DNA of 64,000 bases from Aquila chrysaetos chrysaetos (lineage: Eukaryota > Chordata > Aves > Accipitriformes > Accipitridae), in NCBI RefSeq assembly GCF_900496995.4, contig NC_044008.1:1588453-1652452 (forward strand). Direction: 5' to 3'. Every line of letters starts with the position of its first letter. Position 1 is the first letter of the stretch. The notes under the pieces were generated by a model, which ran no database searches, had not been told where the DNA came from, and was given only the letters and a program-made list of their open reading frames with translations. Below are positions 1-13,300 of the stretch, in pieces. The position numbers were made by a program, and so were the translations under genes.

Positions 1-2643
1 AGATAAATTGTTATTCCTTACACAATCCAGCAAAGGGAACCCAAGTTCCTTTGCTGTAAGACTTTGGATGTCCTTGGATGACAAAGGCAACCCCTCACTG
101 GGCACCTGAGAAATACATTCCCTCTATGCTTACCCCAAACCCAGCTAAACAACTGCTGTAGCTGCCTCGGGAGTCCCCAAACACAGTAGTCACGAGCCAG
201 CAACCATGGCAGGACAGGAGGCCAGCAGCACTTCTTCACTGACTACTACTTCAAGTGCTCTCTGGGCCACTGGAGATTTGGACACGGAAGCCACTGTTTC
301 TTACTGTTGGAAAAGGCCTGTTTGAGCCTAAGCTAAAACACAACTTGAAGCACTTCAAATTTAAAATACCATCTTCTACCCAGGAAAGCTACCAAGCCCC
401 TGGGCTGGGTTTTTCTGAAGGTTTAATCTGGGAAATGCCAAACTTCCAGGGAGCTTCTGTGCTGAATATTGTATTGAACTTGGATCTTCAGTCTACTAAG
501 GGAAGAAAACGGCACCATCTAAATACTACTGACAAACCGTCCTCCGCGGAAGCCTGTTCACATGACGAAGGGAAACCCTTGATGCTCCCATTCCTACCAG
601 GGAAACACCGCTTTGATTCATCTGTTTTTAAACCCTGGAGCAACAAGAACAAACTGTGGTTGCTCCCCGTGGCTGGTATGTGCCTGTGAGCCATACTGGT
701 GTTTCAAAGGACTCTACTGGAACTTCAGAGCTGAGATGTGGGATGGGAGAACTGCTCCCAGAGATGTCCTCTGCTCCCAGCAAACACTCAGCCTGCCCCT
801 CAGTATCCTTCAGCTGCTGTTACTCAGCACTGCCACCCTCCCAAAAGAAGTTTTCACATTAGAGCTACCAAAGAGAAGGAAAAAGCAGCACACCCAGGAG
901 TCAAGCACCAATTCCCAACAGCTCAACACAAACGTTTAGCCATTTTTGCGTATATGAAGCCCACACTCTAGTGCTCTTGCAGTGATCAGGCAAGCCACCT
1001 CATCAAGGACTGTTGGGGAGATTTTAAAGGTGCACTTACTTGGCTCTGTGTCCATGAACTACTTAATCTACCTGAAGGCTCTAATGCTAAGAATCACAGT
1101 CTCCAGCTGTATGTATATTGGTAATATTAATGGACATTTATAAGTTTCACAATAATCCTTACCTGTTTGGGTCTGATACCAAGAATGACAGGAACTACAA
1201 ATCTTGGGCCACATCTCTAAGCCTATGCCCATTGCTTCACTACCACCATGTCAAACAACTGTTCTATGCGCTCATAACTAAAAAATGAAGAAAAGCAGCA
1301 ATAAATTATGTATTTGCACTACTGAGTTTCCCAGAGCAGAGAAGCTGCTACAATCTAGTGCATCAATTTTAACATGTCCAAGGCTATTTTTAAAAATGCT
1401 ACAATATGAGGAATGACAGTGTTTAGCTCTATCTTATACTTGTCACGCAAGCCTGGGAAGAGACAGCAGAGGCAGGACTCTCGGGTATATGGAACATGAG
1501 ACATGTTGCAAGCACTTAAAACTCCTTCCAGATCATCTTCACAGCCTGTACCTGGCTGGCAGGATGGAAACGAGGGAGCAGGCTATCCCATTTAGCCTCC
1601 CTGAGGGACGTCCTCAGATCTTCCTTGAAGCACCTGCTGTTGGCTAGCATCAGTTTATTCACTTTTTTCCAAGGGTTTATCTTTTTCTATTCCTGTTTCA
1701 TTAAAGCATAGAGGACACCCAAAGTATCCCTTGTGTTGGCCCTGGAGATTTTATCTGACAAACCATTTTGCCTGGAAGCTTGTTCACATGAAGAAAACAG
1801 GTGACAGACTTCAGGATACTGAGCAGGCCAGATCTGCAGGGTAGTTCTTGCGATCCTGTCATGCAGCTGTCAGAGGAGTCAAGCAAAGTGGGCTGAATAA
1901 CTCAGTATTTAAATCACAGCTTTGCTTGGCCTCATTTGTAGTTCCACCCTCAAACAAAAATTGCAGCTGATGAAGAGTCATTTTGCATCTGAACAAAGTG
2001 ACTCGAGGTTTAACCACTCCGGAGTGACGTGGCAGAGCTGATGGAAGGACTCCACCACCAAATCCCACGTCTTTCTGGGATACCTGCGCTCTCCAAACAC
2101 CAGTAAACTTTCATAATGCTCCGTTAGGAAAGCTGCTACACCACCTCACACCAGGAAGGTGATTAGATCGTGCTGCTCATGGAGGCTCTCCTTGCTGAAC
2201 AGGCCCTGCAAACCTTTCTGGCAGGGCTCCCACGGACAAACAAGTCTTATGGTTATTCAGTAACAAAAAAAAAAAATAAAATCAGGCAGTCATGGCCTCT
2301 TAAAAACTTAGTTGAAGACCAAATCTGGGCCAAAGGCTGTAAATTTCCCACCGTTAGATTAAAGGCTGATTGTGTTCACTGGATCAGGGAAGAAATAAAG
2401 TTCATGGCTTTGCCATAGGCCTGTCACGTCAGGAAATGCTGCCCTGCTCCTGTTTGCAGGCAGCTGATTCTAGGGAAGGCAGAGCACACATTTAAAGCGC
2501 AATTCTTATTTTTTATATTTCTTACGTTTGCAAGACTAATTCAATTTGTGTTTCACTTATCAGCTTGCTAGGACAGTCCTTCTATCACCAGGTTTATCCA
2601 AAGTATTTGAGAGTCCTTACTGGGAGCCTTCCCTAATCCCAAG

Positions 2644-2648
2644 GAAGT
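2644..2648. repeat. Target-site duplication, left copy
   Basis: GAAGT directly abuts the TG start of the LTR and is repeated exactly after its CA end. Confidence 0.85.
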
Positions 2649-3225
2649 TGTCCTGGTTTCAGCTGGGATAGACTTAATTGTCTTCCTAGTAGCTGGTACA
2701 GTGCTATGTTTTGAGTTCAGTATGCGAAGAATGTTGATAACACTGATGTTTTCAGTTGTTGCTAAGTAGTGTTTAGTCTAAAGTCAAGGATTTTTCAGCT
2801 TCTCAAGGCCAGCCAGCGAGAAAGCTGGAGGGGCACAAGAAGTTGGCACAGGACACAGCCAGGACAGCTGACTCAAACTGGCCAACGGGATATTCCATAT
2901 CATGTGACATCACATCTCGTATATAAACTGGGGGGAATAGGGGCAGGGGGAATCACCGCTCAGGGATTAACTGGGCGTCAATCGGCGGGTGATGAGCAAT
3001 TGCACTCTGCATCATTTGTATATTCCAATTCTTTTATTATTACCGCTGTCATTTTATTAGTGTTATCATTGTTAGTTTCTTCTTTTCTGTTCTATTAAAC
3101 TGTTCTTATCTCAACCCACGAGTTTTACTTCTTTTCCCGATTTTCTCCCGCATCCCACTGGGTGGGGGGGAAGTGAGTGAGCGGCTGTGTGGTGCTTAGT
3201 GGCTGGCTGGGGTTAAACCACGACA
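2649..3225 (+). mobile_element. Solo LTR of an avian endogenous retrovirus
   Basis: The 577 bp element begins TGTCCTGG and ends CCACGACA, so it has the TG...CA ends of a retroviral LTR. It is flanked by a perfect 5 bp direct repeat, GAAGT, at 2644-2648 and 3226-3230. Inside are a TATA-like TATATAAA near 2919-2926 and an ATTAAA polyadenylation signal at 3094-3099 followed by a T-rich stretch, in the order expected of U3-R-U5 on the plus strand. No internal retroviral genes or second LTR are present, so this is a recombined solo LTR. The overall sequence resembles an LTR type I know from many bird genomes. The 5 bp duplication fits class I or class III (ERVL-like) better than class II, and the family name is not certain. 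It lies antisense to UBE2H. Confidence 0.88.
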
Positions 3226-3230
3226 GAAGT
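3226..3230. repeat. Target-site duplication, right copy
   Basis: GAAGT directly follows the terminal CGACA of the LTR and matches the left copy exactly, showing insertion by an integrase with a 5 bp stagger. Confidence 0.85.
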
Positions 3231-4176
3231 ACTGACTCTATTTCTCAGCCTTGTCTAACATTTCCTTCCAATCCTTCCAGGAGCAGACACACCAGCACCC
3301 TCACCGGCTCTGCCAGCGCTCACATACCCTCACCAGTCACTGTTAATGTTTAGCCTGGGCTCCCCCAGCTGAGTTACACGCTTGTGACCACATCCTGCTC
3401 ACACTGATCACAGGATAAATCATTCCCTTCCTCTTTGAAGGCACCTTTGACACATCACAGCTCATAACCCTGTCTGGTCCTCTAGATTAAACTCCTCCAA
3501 TTCTTTCCATCTCTCCTCTTAAGATGCATCTTCAAGACCATCTGCCCTTGTTACACCCTTTGAGACACTACTAACTGGTCTGCAGCTTTCTTAAATTGCA
3601 GTCTCTGAACCAGGCACAGCACTAATAAGCCTTGGCTTAACTAGGAAGTAGCATGGAACGAGTACTTGGCATTTACAAAAATTCCTGCTCTGTCACAGTA
3701 CAAAAGTACTTTCTGCAACAGCATCACTGACTCCTTGATGGCTGCTCTCCGATCACTTTCTACAGAACTGCTAAGAAACCACTTTCTATCCAGTAATTGT
3801 GCAACTGGATGCTCCCATTTCAGTTTAGCACTTTTCCTTGTCCCTTCTTCGGTCACATACCTTTTCTTCCGAATCGTTTCTCCGATCTCTCAATATCATG
3901 TTGAATCCTAACCCAGTTTGCTTACAGCCTTCCCTGCTTAGGATCTGCTAATGATTTAAAAGCCCTGCTCCACATACTGCATACACCAGCTTTAGTCGTC
4001 AAGCAGCAACAGTTCATCCACCCCTTACTTCAGACTATCCCCATTTAAAACGGACAGGGATCCTGTAATGGGAAGGAATGGGCACTGACACACAAACGTG
4101 CAGCAAAGACCTCATTCCCCCAGGGTGGAATCACAGTAACGCCACTCATTCTGCAATATGTTATTTACACCCTTAC

Positions 4177-4305
4177 CTTTAATTTTCTGTTTGTACTCTT
4201 CTGGTCGGTGGAGGTACATGGCTGCAGCGTCACCATTTAAAGGATCTATAGGGTTAGGATAGGCCAGCAGCTGGGGCAGGAACGATTCAAATATATTGGT
4301 GAGAT
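4177..4305 (-). CDS. UBE2H: UBE2H coding exon 6
   Basis: This 129 nt exon encodes the end of Asp100 and residues 101-142, from [10 protein letters not shown] to EEYKQKIK, the C-terminal helices of the UBC fold. The acceptor reads ...TTCCAG and the donor GTAAGG. It ends with the first base of a Glu codon that continues in the missing exon 7. Confidence 0.97.
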
Positions 4306-7300
4306 CTGGAAGTGAAAGACACAATTGTTCATGTTCACAGACCCAGAGTCAGTCCGATTAACCATCCTGCAAGCAACGGCACTGAAACAGCAGCACAAAG
4401 CTTCAAGGGCAAATGCACCAACAATCTGGGCACTAGTTAAAATAAAGGAAGCTGCATCGGGGAAAGCACATACACGGCTGATCAGAGAGTTGCTGCTGCT
4501 GGAGCTATGCTGCAGCTCCTCAGCTAACTGCACAAACTACTTGACATCCGAAAAACGTAGATACAGGTATCTGTGGGTTAAACAAAGCAGTGGAAGGACA
4601 CAATTGCCTTGTTTCCCATTGAGGCTCAGCCCTGGCTTAAAAAAAAAAGGAAAAAAGAAAAACAAAGAGCACTGCGCTTCACCCCTCACTGAATTGTTCT
4701 CCTATTTCTGCCTCCTTCTACTGCCATCTTTAAATGTCTTATGCTCCATGACTAAATTGACATACCTCAAGCACAAAGCATCTTCCAAAGTGCTTTAGAT
4801 GACTGTGTTAATAGAAAGAGCAACCAACAAGTCCCTCCTCCAACTCAAAACAATTTGCAGAATGTGAAGCACTCACATTAACACCTTGGTGCCAGTTGGC
4901 ATCTGTCACTAAATAATCCACAACAGGAAACATACTTCTGGTGCCTATGAGTAACTGTGGACACACGAAACCCTCTTCCCACATCCCTAAGATGACACAC
5001 TTCAGCAGTGGGGGTGTTCAGAAACAAGCCCTGCGTCATCATTTCTCCTCGGGGGCTTCACAAGGACCATGCACACCCACGCAGAGAAGAGATTAAACCC
5101 CCAGTGCAGGGCTGTGTGCCAGGTTTCGCTTTAGCCACTGGAGAGCTGCTGATACAGGCAGACCAGCATTCGCTGTGTGGGGTCTTCTGTTGGGTTTTGT
5201 TTGTGAATATTCGACACATCTTTCATCAGGATCCCACTTTCCCCCCTGATTAAAGGGAGCGTCTCTTTCCTGGTGGCAGAGAAATCCTGCCTGTGGATGA
5301 GCATCACCCATCCCCTCTAGCATGGATCAAAGTGGAGCTGTCAGAAGGGAAGCCCAACGCTCCCGAGGATCCACCAGATGAGCGGTTTAGCCATCTCAAC
5401 CTGCCTCTTACAGGAACAAGGCTGTGTGACTGTTCCTGAGACCAGCCATCACTGAGCCTCATGGAGCTACTAAATTCAACCAGACCTGACAGTGGGCAGG
5501 GATCTCAGAGCCCTTAACTTTCTGAAAGATTAACGAAAAATGCGTGGGCAGGTAGGGGGGGAGGAGATCTCTGAGTCCTAAACAGGAAGAAAGGCCATGG
5601 CTTCATATACTCAGGAGCATAGGGTTCATTATAGCTGATACTGCATCACCCAATTGCAAAAAGTAATGACATTGATTGCTATGGATAGCGATCGGCTGGT
5701 CTCTGCTATACAGGGACACCACTAGGAAATTAGGTGGTTTTACCCTGAAATCTCTTTCTGCTATATAGAAGCTGTCGCCCCTTCCAATATTGGCCGAGGA
5801 CAGTGATGAAGCACTTCAGAGCGCACACAGTGCCTTGACCAAGTTTGCCATGGCTGGCACACTGAGCAGCCAGGTGCCACCAGCTGCTTCTAGGATGAAG
5901 CACAACAGCAACTGGAAGAAGGATCCTAATCTAAAAAGGTACCACAAACAACAGTGAGAATGCTCTGTAAGAATACTTTCTGCCATGGTAGTGGTTGTTC
6001 TTGGTAAACCAATTAACCCTCCTAGGGAGTGGGTTCAGACACCATCAGCAATAAGTTGGGTCAAGTCTCTGCAAGGAGCAGGTTTAGATCAAGTATTTCT
6101 CTGTGGCCGTTAGACAACTAAACTGTCATGTAGGTTGAGCAAGCAGAGCCCTGGGAGGCCATCATGGCTCACAGGACACACTGCAAGGATTCTTCTTTTT
6201 TAAGAGACCTCAGTAATTTCCCCCTTCTTTCAAATCCTCCAAAGTGGCACTGGCTTAGCAGGAACTAGTTGAACATGTGCAGGAAGCCTAACCACAGCAC
6301 TAAAGACTCGATACGTCATTAGGGATGGAGAGGGAATTTAACCACAAGGTCTTCATGAATGTATTGGTAGCTATTCTGGGCCTCTTCCACCTTAGTTACT
6401 CCTTGAATTATCTGACCCATTTCCTCTGCCAGCGCAGGAGCACTCTGGTTTAAAGGGGTGACACTCCCAACAACACAGCTGTGCTGAGAGGCACCAGGGA
6501 ATGTTATTTCCCCCTTTTCATTTCATGTTCAGAAATGGGCCACCTCCTTATTTCACATAAGGAGGCAAAGCCCTGGAGTGAAGAGGTGACGTAGGCACTT
6601 TAGTGTTGATGACTTCCGAGGGAAGGGGCAGAGCGAATGCAGTCACCCCAGTGTCCGGCTTGCAGCTTCAAGGCATCCTGCAGCAAGGCAAGGGAAGTTT
6701 GCAATAAGATGACTGTCAAGCGATGCACTTTCTAATGCCAAGTTTCACCAGTTACTGTGGAAGGTGCTCTATACAGAATACACACCTGCTACCTTCAAGT
6801 TGCCTAACACCTATCACTGATATCACAAGGAAAAATGCAAAAGATTTTTGCAAGCTTGCTGATATTAATACATCACAAGCGTAGTAAATCCCAAGCTGTT
6901 TTTTCTACCTTTAAAAGCAGCAATGATGACAAAAAATACAGCAGCGCTCATTAGGAAACCCCTCACAGAAAGCCTTCCTATGAAATTGCTTGGAAATAGT
7001 GCAGAAACCCCACTGTGGCTGTCTGGGAGAGTGTGCTGCAGAACAGGGAGGCTATCCATGCATGGCTTCCAAAGCAGAACCCATAGTGCCAGAGCACAAA
7101 ACCACCACCACAGTTACACTGGAGCGATTTTCTTTTGTCCAGCCATCCCCACAATCTGCAGGTGGCATTTAAGACTGTGGAACAGCAGCACACGCTGCAC
7201 TGAGCTGGATTCTGCTGCTGGCTGAACCATGCAGGTTCATCCCCAGCAGAGGGCTTGGTTTGCTAACACCGCTTTAATTCCTCCGTCTCGCATCAGATCC

Positions 7301-10300
7301 TTGCAGGACACAAGAGCATCTTCTTCCTCCATTAGCAACACCACCTGGGTCACGGCTAAGCTGATCTCTCACAACAAAACCATGTGAAGTGTACACCATG
7401 CATCTAGTACATGAGGACTTCAGACGTTCTGACAAGGAGTAAAGTTCAACAAGTTGCTATAGCAATTTCCCACCCAGGATTCACCAAGTCTAGTATTTCC
7501 TTACAAATTGTGCTTGTGAGGAAGGTAAAGTAGCTTGTCTCTCTAGCAACTGCTTCAAAGCTTCAACTTATATAGGTAAAGCCAGTTTTTCATGGAAGAA
7601 TGTGAAGGATTTGACGTGCACGTTCCCCTGAATACCCTTCCACAAAGCATAATTGGAACATCTGAAGAAGTTCACATTTTTAAAATGCAGCCAACCTAGA
7701 CTAGATATTCAGCTGTATTCCTTTTAACAATTTCAGCTTTCCCTAAATGCTATTTTAACGGGTCTTCAGCTACCAGATGATCTTTTTATGCCTCTAAAAA
7801 GGACAGTTATAGCCAAAACCAACCTAATGGGAAACTCAAAACATTCTGCAGCAAGCAGTGCAGTCATTAGATGCAATACCACCTCCTAGCCTGCAACAAA
7901 ATGATGCTGCCATGATAAACAGGAATGGTTTCTGGTGCCAGCTTCTATAGAATTGGGATCATAGCCTTGTGCACAAAGAATACCAGCTCAAATGCATGTA
8001 CAAAACATGGATGGGGTAACTGGAACTAGATTTCACTTTAGATACAGTCACTCTTCTCTTTCAATGCTGAATCGTGGTGGGTTGCTGTTGTGCAGTTGCC
8101 AGACAATGCCAAGCAATGGATTGAGAGATCCTTTGTAAGGGCTTGAGAGATCCTTTGTAAGGTTTATGGAATATTTTTGCCTCTCTGGGATAAAAACAGG
8201 TTACAAAAGCATTTTCACATGAAAATGTTATTTCTCACGTGATCTTGGCTCAGTGAGGAGTCTAAAACTTCAGTTAAAAAAACCCAAAACAATACAAAAC
8301 CTAAAAGTTGGCCTAAGATCATCTGTCTCCAGCAAGCTGTGTTATGTTAACACACCAAATACAGATGTTCATGTGATCAGCTTGCGGGGAAATGCCAAAC
8401 TCACCGTAGAGAGCTGTCCAAGTTTGATTGATTACATCTAGACATACAGTTCCTGACCTGAAACATATGGAAAGGATGGAATTAAACAAAGTCACACTCA
8501 AAAATACTCTGGGGATTTAATACAATCTACCCCCTCCTTTTCCCTGTCCTGCCTCTGCCCCACTGTTTCAGATAAGCTATGATTTACTCCTACCTTGTGG
8601 TTAATAGAGGGGCAGCCTTTAACTACATGAATCTTCATACTCTGCACAAAAGAAAGTAAATTGGAGCCTTTACTGAATTAGTTGGTCCATATGGGCCTCT
8701 GCTGGAGAGACTGAAGCATAGGTGGCTCCCCTTAACAAACCTTCACTGAAAAAAATGTGTCAAAACATCTTATGTTTTGAAGAATTTTAGGATAGACATG
8801 AACTTCAGCTAAAGAGGGAGCTATGGCTTAGCCGACGCTGTTCTTGTTGCTAGAAAGCCGGCACAATGCCAATGAGGAGGGGGACTGGCAACTTTGAATT
8901 TTCTGTAAAGGAAGCATGTTGCAATACCAAGACCACATCTGCAACAGCGTCTGCAGCATGCAGCTCTAGTCTTGCCCACAGCCTGACCCACTCCTGAAAG
9001 TTAACTTGCAACAAATCAAATCCCCCACTCTGGACTCATAGATTGATGAAAGCATTATTCAACTCATCAGGGTATTACGTGAAGCCAAAATACAGTTACA
9101 ATTAGACAAACTCCTTAGAAAAACCACACACTAGGGATTTACTTACGCTTCGTCAATGTTGGGATGGAAAATTTTATTCATGAATCCTGCAAAGAGACAC
9201 ACTGGTAAATAGCAGAAAACAGCCAAAGAGGTTGGTTTTTTTTGTTTTGGTTTTTTGGTTTTTTTTGGTGGTTTTTTTTTTTTTTTTTTTTACAAGAGAA
9301 GTCTGGAATTTACTGAACAAGGACTCATCTGACTAGTTTCAAAGAAAACCCAGCCTTAGCTATATATAGCTATGTAACCTTTAAAATACCAGGCAACATT
9401 CTGACCCTAGGGTCCTTCTCCATTCCCTCAAAATTCAGCAAAACCCTCTGCCTACAGTGCAACCGGACCGCAAAGGTTTTGTGGTTCAGTATTATCTTGA
9501 AAAGAACTGCCCATCAGCACAACTGAGCACCCACATCAGATGAAGTGTTTTTAAAAGCTGCAAGGATCTTCTGAGTAAACACAAAACTTAACCTCAACAT
9601 TTGCTTTAAGATTAATTTTTTTTTAATGTCTCCCAACAAAGATTTTCTATGAACTTGAAGTTGCAACATTAGTCTACATTTGTAAGCCGTTCAGGGGCAG
9701 AGACTGGTGCAGAGAGCTAATACTTCAAGTTTTGCAGCAATACAGCAATCAATTCATCAGCTGGTACCTCTGGTCTCCTAGAAAAGAAAACAGCTCAAAT
9801 GCAAGGTCTGGAATGAGAAAGCTCATCTTAGCTTTGTCCACATTTCAGACTTGTAGATTTGATAGTGCTTTCTTTCTTTGTTCCGACTTGCAAATTAAAA
9901 AGTTAAAAAAAAAATCCTGTGGTTTCAGGACTTACAACATCATGGTAGAAGATGCCTCACGCTTTAAAGACTGCATCTGATAGCAGCAGCTAGAGGTAAG
10001 CTGTGTTCTCCAGCTGCCTACTTTAACCTCAATTCAAGACAGATGGCACCTCAAAACCACTCCCTTCTTCTCCCACAAATAGTTTATAAAACAAAGATAT
10101 TAAAGGAATTGTAACACATCATACTTGGCACCATAGCCTGTGTAGAAGTAAAGCACATCCACCCCAAAAGGAAAGTTAAGTGTTTCAGACTACGGCTGGA
10201 AGTGGATGCAGAATCCAGCTTTCAAACTCTTCCCTTTCCTTTCAATAGGAGGAACCAAATACCTGGGTGCAGGACATATCCCCAGCACAGAATGGACACA

Positions 10301-13300
10301 GTACAGGGATACAGAACTGGGTTTTCAAATTATTTCACTACCAAATGGATTGACTGCTATAAGCTTCTGCTGGCTTGGCCGAATCATTTGGGCTCTGCCC
10401 AGAAGGGCTACTGCAATCCTTGGTTCTGTACCAGGTTAAGCTGCTTCCAGATCTTAACGTTGATTTTTTTTCAGAACTTAAAATAAAACCTTCTTTCCTC
10501 TGTTGTACCGCCATCCCGTAGCCTGTAAAGCCTTACAAACACTGCCCATGTGGGAATCACGCCTTTCTGCAATAAACAGAAATCTACATAAGCTAACAGC
10601 AACTATTTCTTCTGACAAAGGTCCATGTTTGTAAAAATGGGTAAGAAATTTAGGTCTGGGATATTGACTCAACCCATTTAAAAAGCTCCTTCCAGGACTC
10701 AAAACACACAGAAATTTCCTCTCCAGAGCAGCCCAAAAAGCAAGCAAATGAAACACATCACTGTTTACCATTCAGCAAACTCCCTACTTTCACCATCTTT
10801 ATCCAGCCACTCCAGGCGAGACACTGCAGTAGCACTGATCTACCATCTCTGCCCGAACAAGGAGTGATCGTGATTTGAGTGACAGCATGGTTCCCATCTG
10901 CGGTAAGAGCTGACATATGGATCTAACTCCCTTTCTTTCCATGTATTATGATACAAATATAATTTCATGTTTACTTGTACTGCTCGGATTTTGCATAAAT
11001 ACAACGCAAGGCTGAAACGATGCCTGGAGCCAGAAAAATCTCTAAAAGAAGAACTGAGAACTACATAAACAACTCCACGCTAACAAGTGTCTTTCAGGAA
11101 TACCTTGCCATGATTTAGCTTGAAAAACTGAAGCAGACTTAAAAAGGGAAGCTGTAGTTCCATCAAATATTTACGTTATGGTGGCTCTCACAGGTTTAAA
11201 TCAGGTCACAGATCCATTATGCTGGCACTGGATAACTGCAGTGAGCGCTGATCCTGATTCTAAATCCTGTCTCTTTCTTGGACAGGGGGAAGTTAAGTTT
11301 CTGATAAAGCAGAATAGTAGAGAGGATGGGGGAGACACCAGGTAACAAGAACAGGATGGTTATGTGTAGACCTGCTGAGTGAAATACTTTATTCTGGTAC
11401 CTAGGACACAGACCGGCTCTCTTTAACCCAGCTAGATGCAGGCATCCCTCTGCCTTCTCTCATTTTGGTTTTCTGATCATCTCACCTATTTCCTAGGACC
11501 TTTTATCACAGCCACCTGCAACTAGTTGGACAAGGCTGTGCTGCAAACCCACCTGTAAGGTTTTGGTCAACTCTTCGTTCACACACCTCAGCATTTAAGC
11601 CGCACTCGATATCCAGGGAGACGAGATTAGGTTGTCCGCTCAAGCAGCTCCTGTGCTAGAGATTTGTAATTCTTCTCTGTCATCTTTGCATTCACCCAGG
11701 CAAGGAACAATCCCCTCTTTCACACTGTCCTTGGTCTCAAGCTTTGCAAATTAAACAGTTGTTCTTCAAGAAAGGATGCAAAAGGACACAAACATCCTCT
11801 CCCTGCACTTCTCATTTCCTAGGCTGTTGCCACATCTTCTTGCAACTCTTCAAGGTCCCCCTAGTCTCATTCTACTAGAGACACAAAGTGCCCAGGCCAA
11901 GAGCAGCTCTGTTCATACCTTTCCTTTTCCTGACCCAGAAACAAGCACAAACTATTATCTCCTCCTTTATTTGAAATGTAAGTCACCTGTGGTGATAAAG
12001 CACTAACATTGCTCCAATAATACTGACTTGCTCTGTATTTATTTTCACAAATACAAAAGACAAAGCAAGCATAAACATCCATGTAAAAATGAAATTCCAA
12101 TTTAAGGCGTAAGCCAGGAGTAAAAAAACCTCCCAAGCCAGCATAAACACTTGGGCAGGTTTATTGCCATAGTCTTGGATACAGCACACCCCAATAAATA
12201 TAATGTGCAGAACTGCAGGTGAGCACTCCATGAAGTGTACCAAGGGACAGGCTCTTGATTCTGGGTTCTCACCACGGCCTGGAGCATGAAGCCAAGGTCA
12301 CAGCCTGAGCAGTTGTGATTCTGTGTGCTGGACTGGCTGTAAATACTTAACATTTTAAAACAATATTCACACTAAACCCTTGAAAAGCCAATGCTTAGGA
12401 GGAATTTGAGCAGCAGAGTGGCTGCAGTTCACCCTTTCCATACAGAGACATCAAGATCCAGGATTGCCTTTGATGGTAAAGCAGGACTGCATAAAATCCG
12501 TATGGACGAAAAGCCTTTGGGTGATAACAGAAAAAACGTGTACATCCACAAAAGAGTTACACAATAAAAAGGGACACATCTGTTCCGATACTGGAAGACG
12601 CTGAGACCAATATGCAGATGCTGACCTTCAAAAATGCTGGTATTTCAGCAATAGCCCTGGAGTAATCACTTCTTGGGTTGACAAAGATCTTTGAAGAGAA
12701 GCACATTTTTAAATTAAAAATCAGCTAACTGAAAGGCTGTCAATCTTCCTTGGTGCTGCAAACACAGGAACATTCATAAAGCTCCAGCAGCTGGACGTAT
12801 TCCAGTGCAAAATGAAGTTCTCTTACCACACTCATGCACCAACCGTGGATGGGTCTGAACATCCAGGGCACTGACTCGCAGCTGGGTCAAAACGCTCACT
12901 CCGAGGATCAGGCCCTGCGGCTGGACGATAGCTCAACAGGCTCTCCAGGTGAGCAAAACCGCAGCGGAGAACCAGGGAGGAATTTCAGACTTATGCTGAT
13001 GTCAACGTCTCTCTTGAACAGCTCCGGACTAAAGCTCCCAGGAAACGGCTAGAAGGCACTGCGAGAACCAACGTGCTGTCGTGAGCTGCTTTGCCAGCAA
13101 GTTCTCCTCCAAGAGGCAGAGCCCAAATACTTGGGGAACGCTGAGAACTCCCAAGGTAACTCTCGTTGTCCTGTGGAGCCATTAGGCAGAAAGCTCCTGC
13201 AAGAGGTTGTTCCACATCAATTGCTCCCCTATCACTATGCCTATAGGCCTGGACTGTGATATAGAAAGGGTGCCCTGCCTTGGTACAGCCCCCATAGAAT

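Larger units (their letters stand above)
1..4176 (-). other. UBE2H: UBE2H last intron (intron 6), partial
   Basis: This stretch follows the GTAAGG donor of UBE2H exon 6, read on the minus strand, and runs off the left edge. I looked for the missing C-terminal exon, which should encode the acidic, Ser-rich tail starting EYIQKY, and did not find it, so it should lie to the left of the window. The only structured element is a solo LTR at 2649-3225. The rest is ordinary AT-leaning non-coding DNA whose short open frames have no recognisable similarity. Confidence 0.8.

Noticed and set aside
2769..3098. A 109-codon frame inside the LTR
   Set aside because: LTRs of this type carry regulatory rather than coding sequence, and the frame ends at the polyadenylation region.
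1..4100. Search for UBE2H exon 7 and its 3' UTR
   Set aside because: No minus-strand sequence encoding the EYIQKY start or the acidic Ser-rich tail is present, so the exon is taken to lie outside the window.
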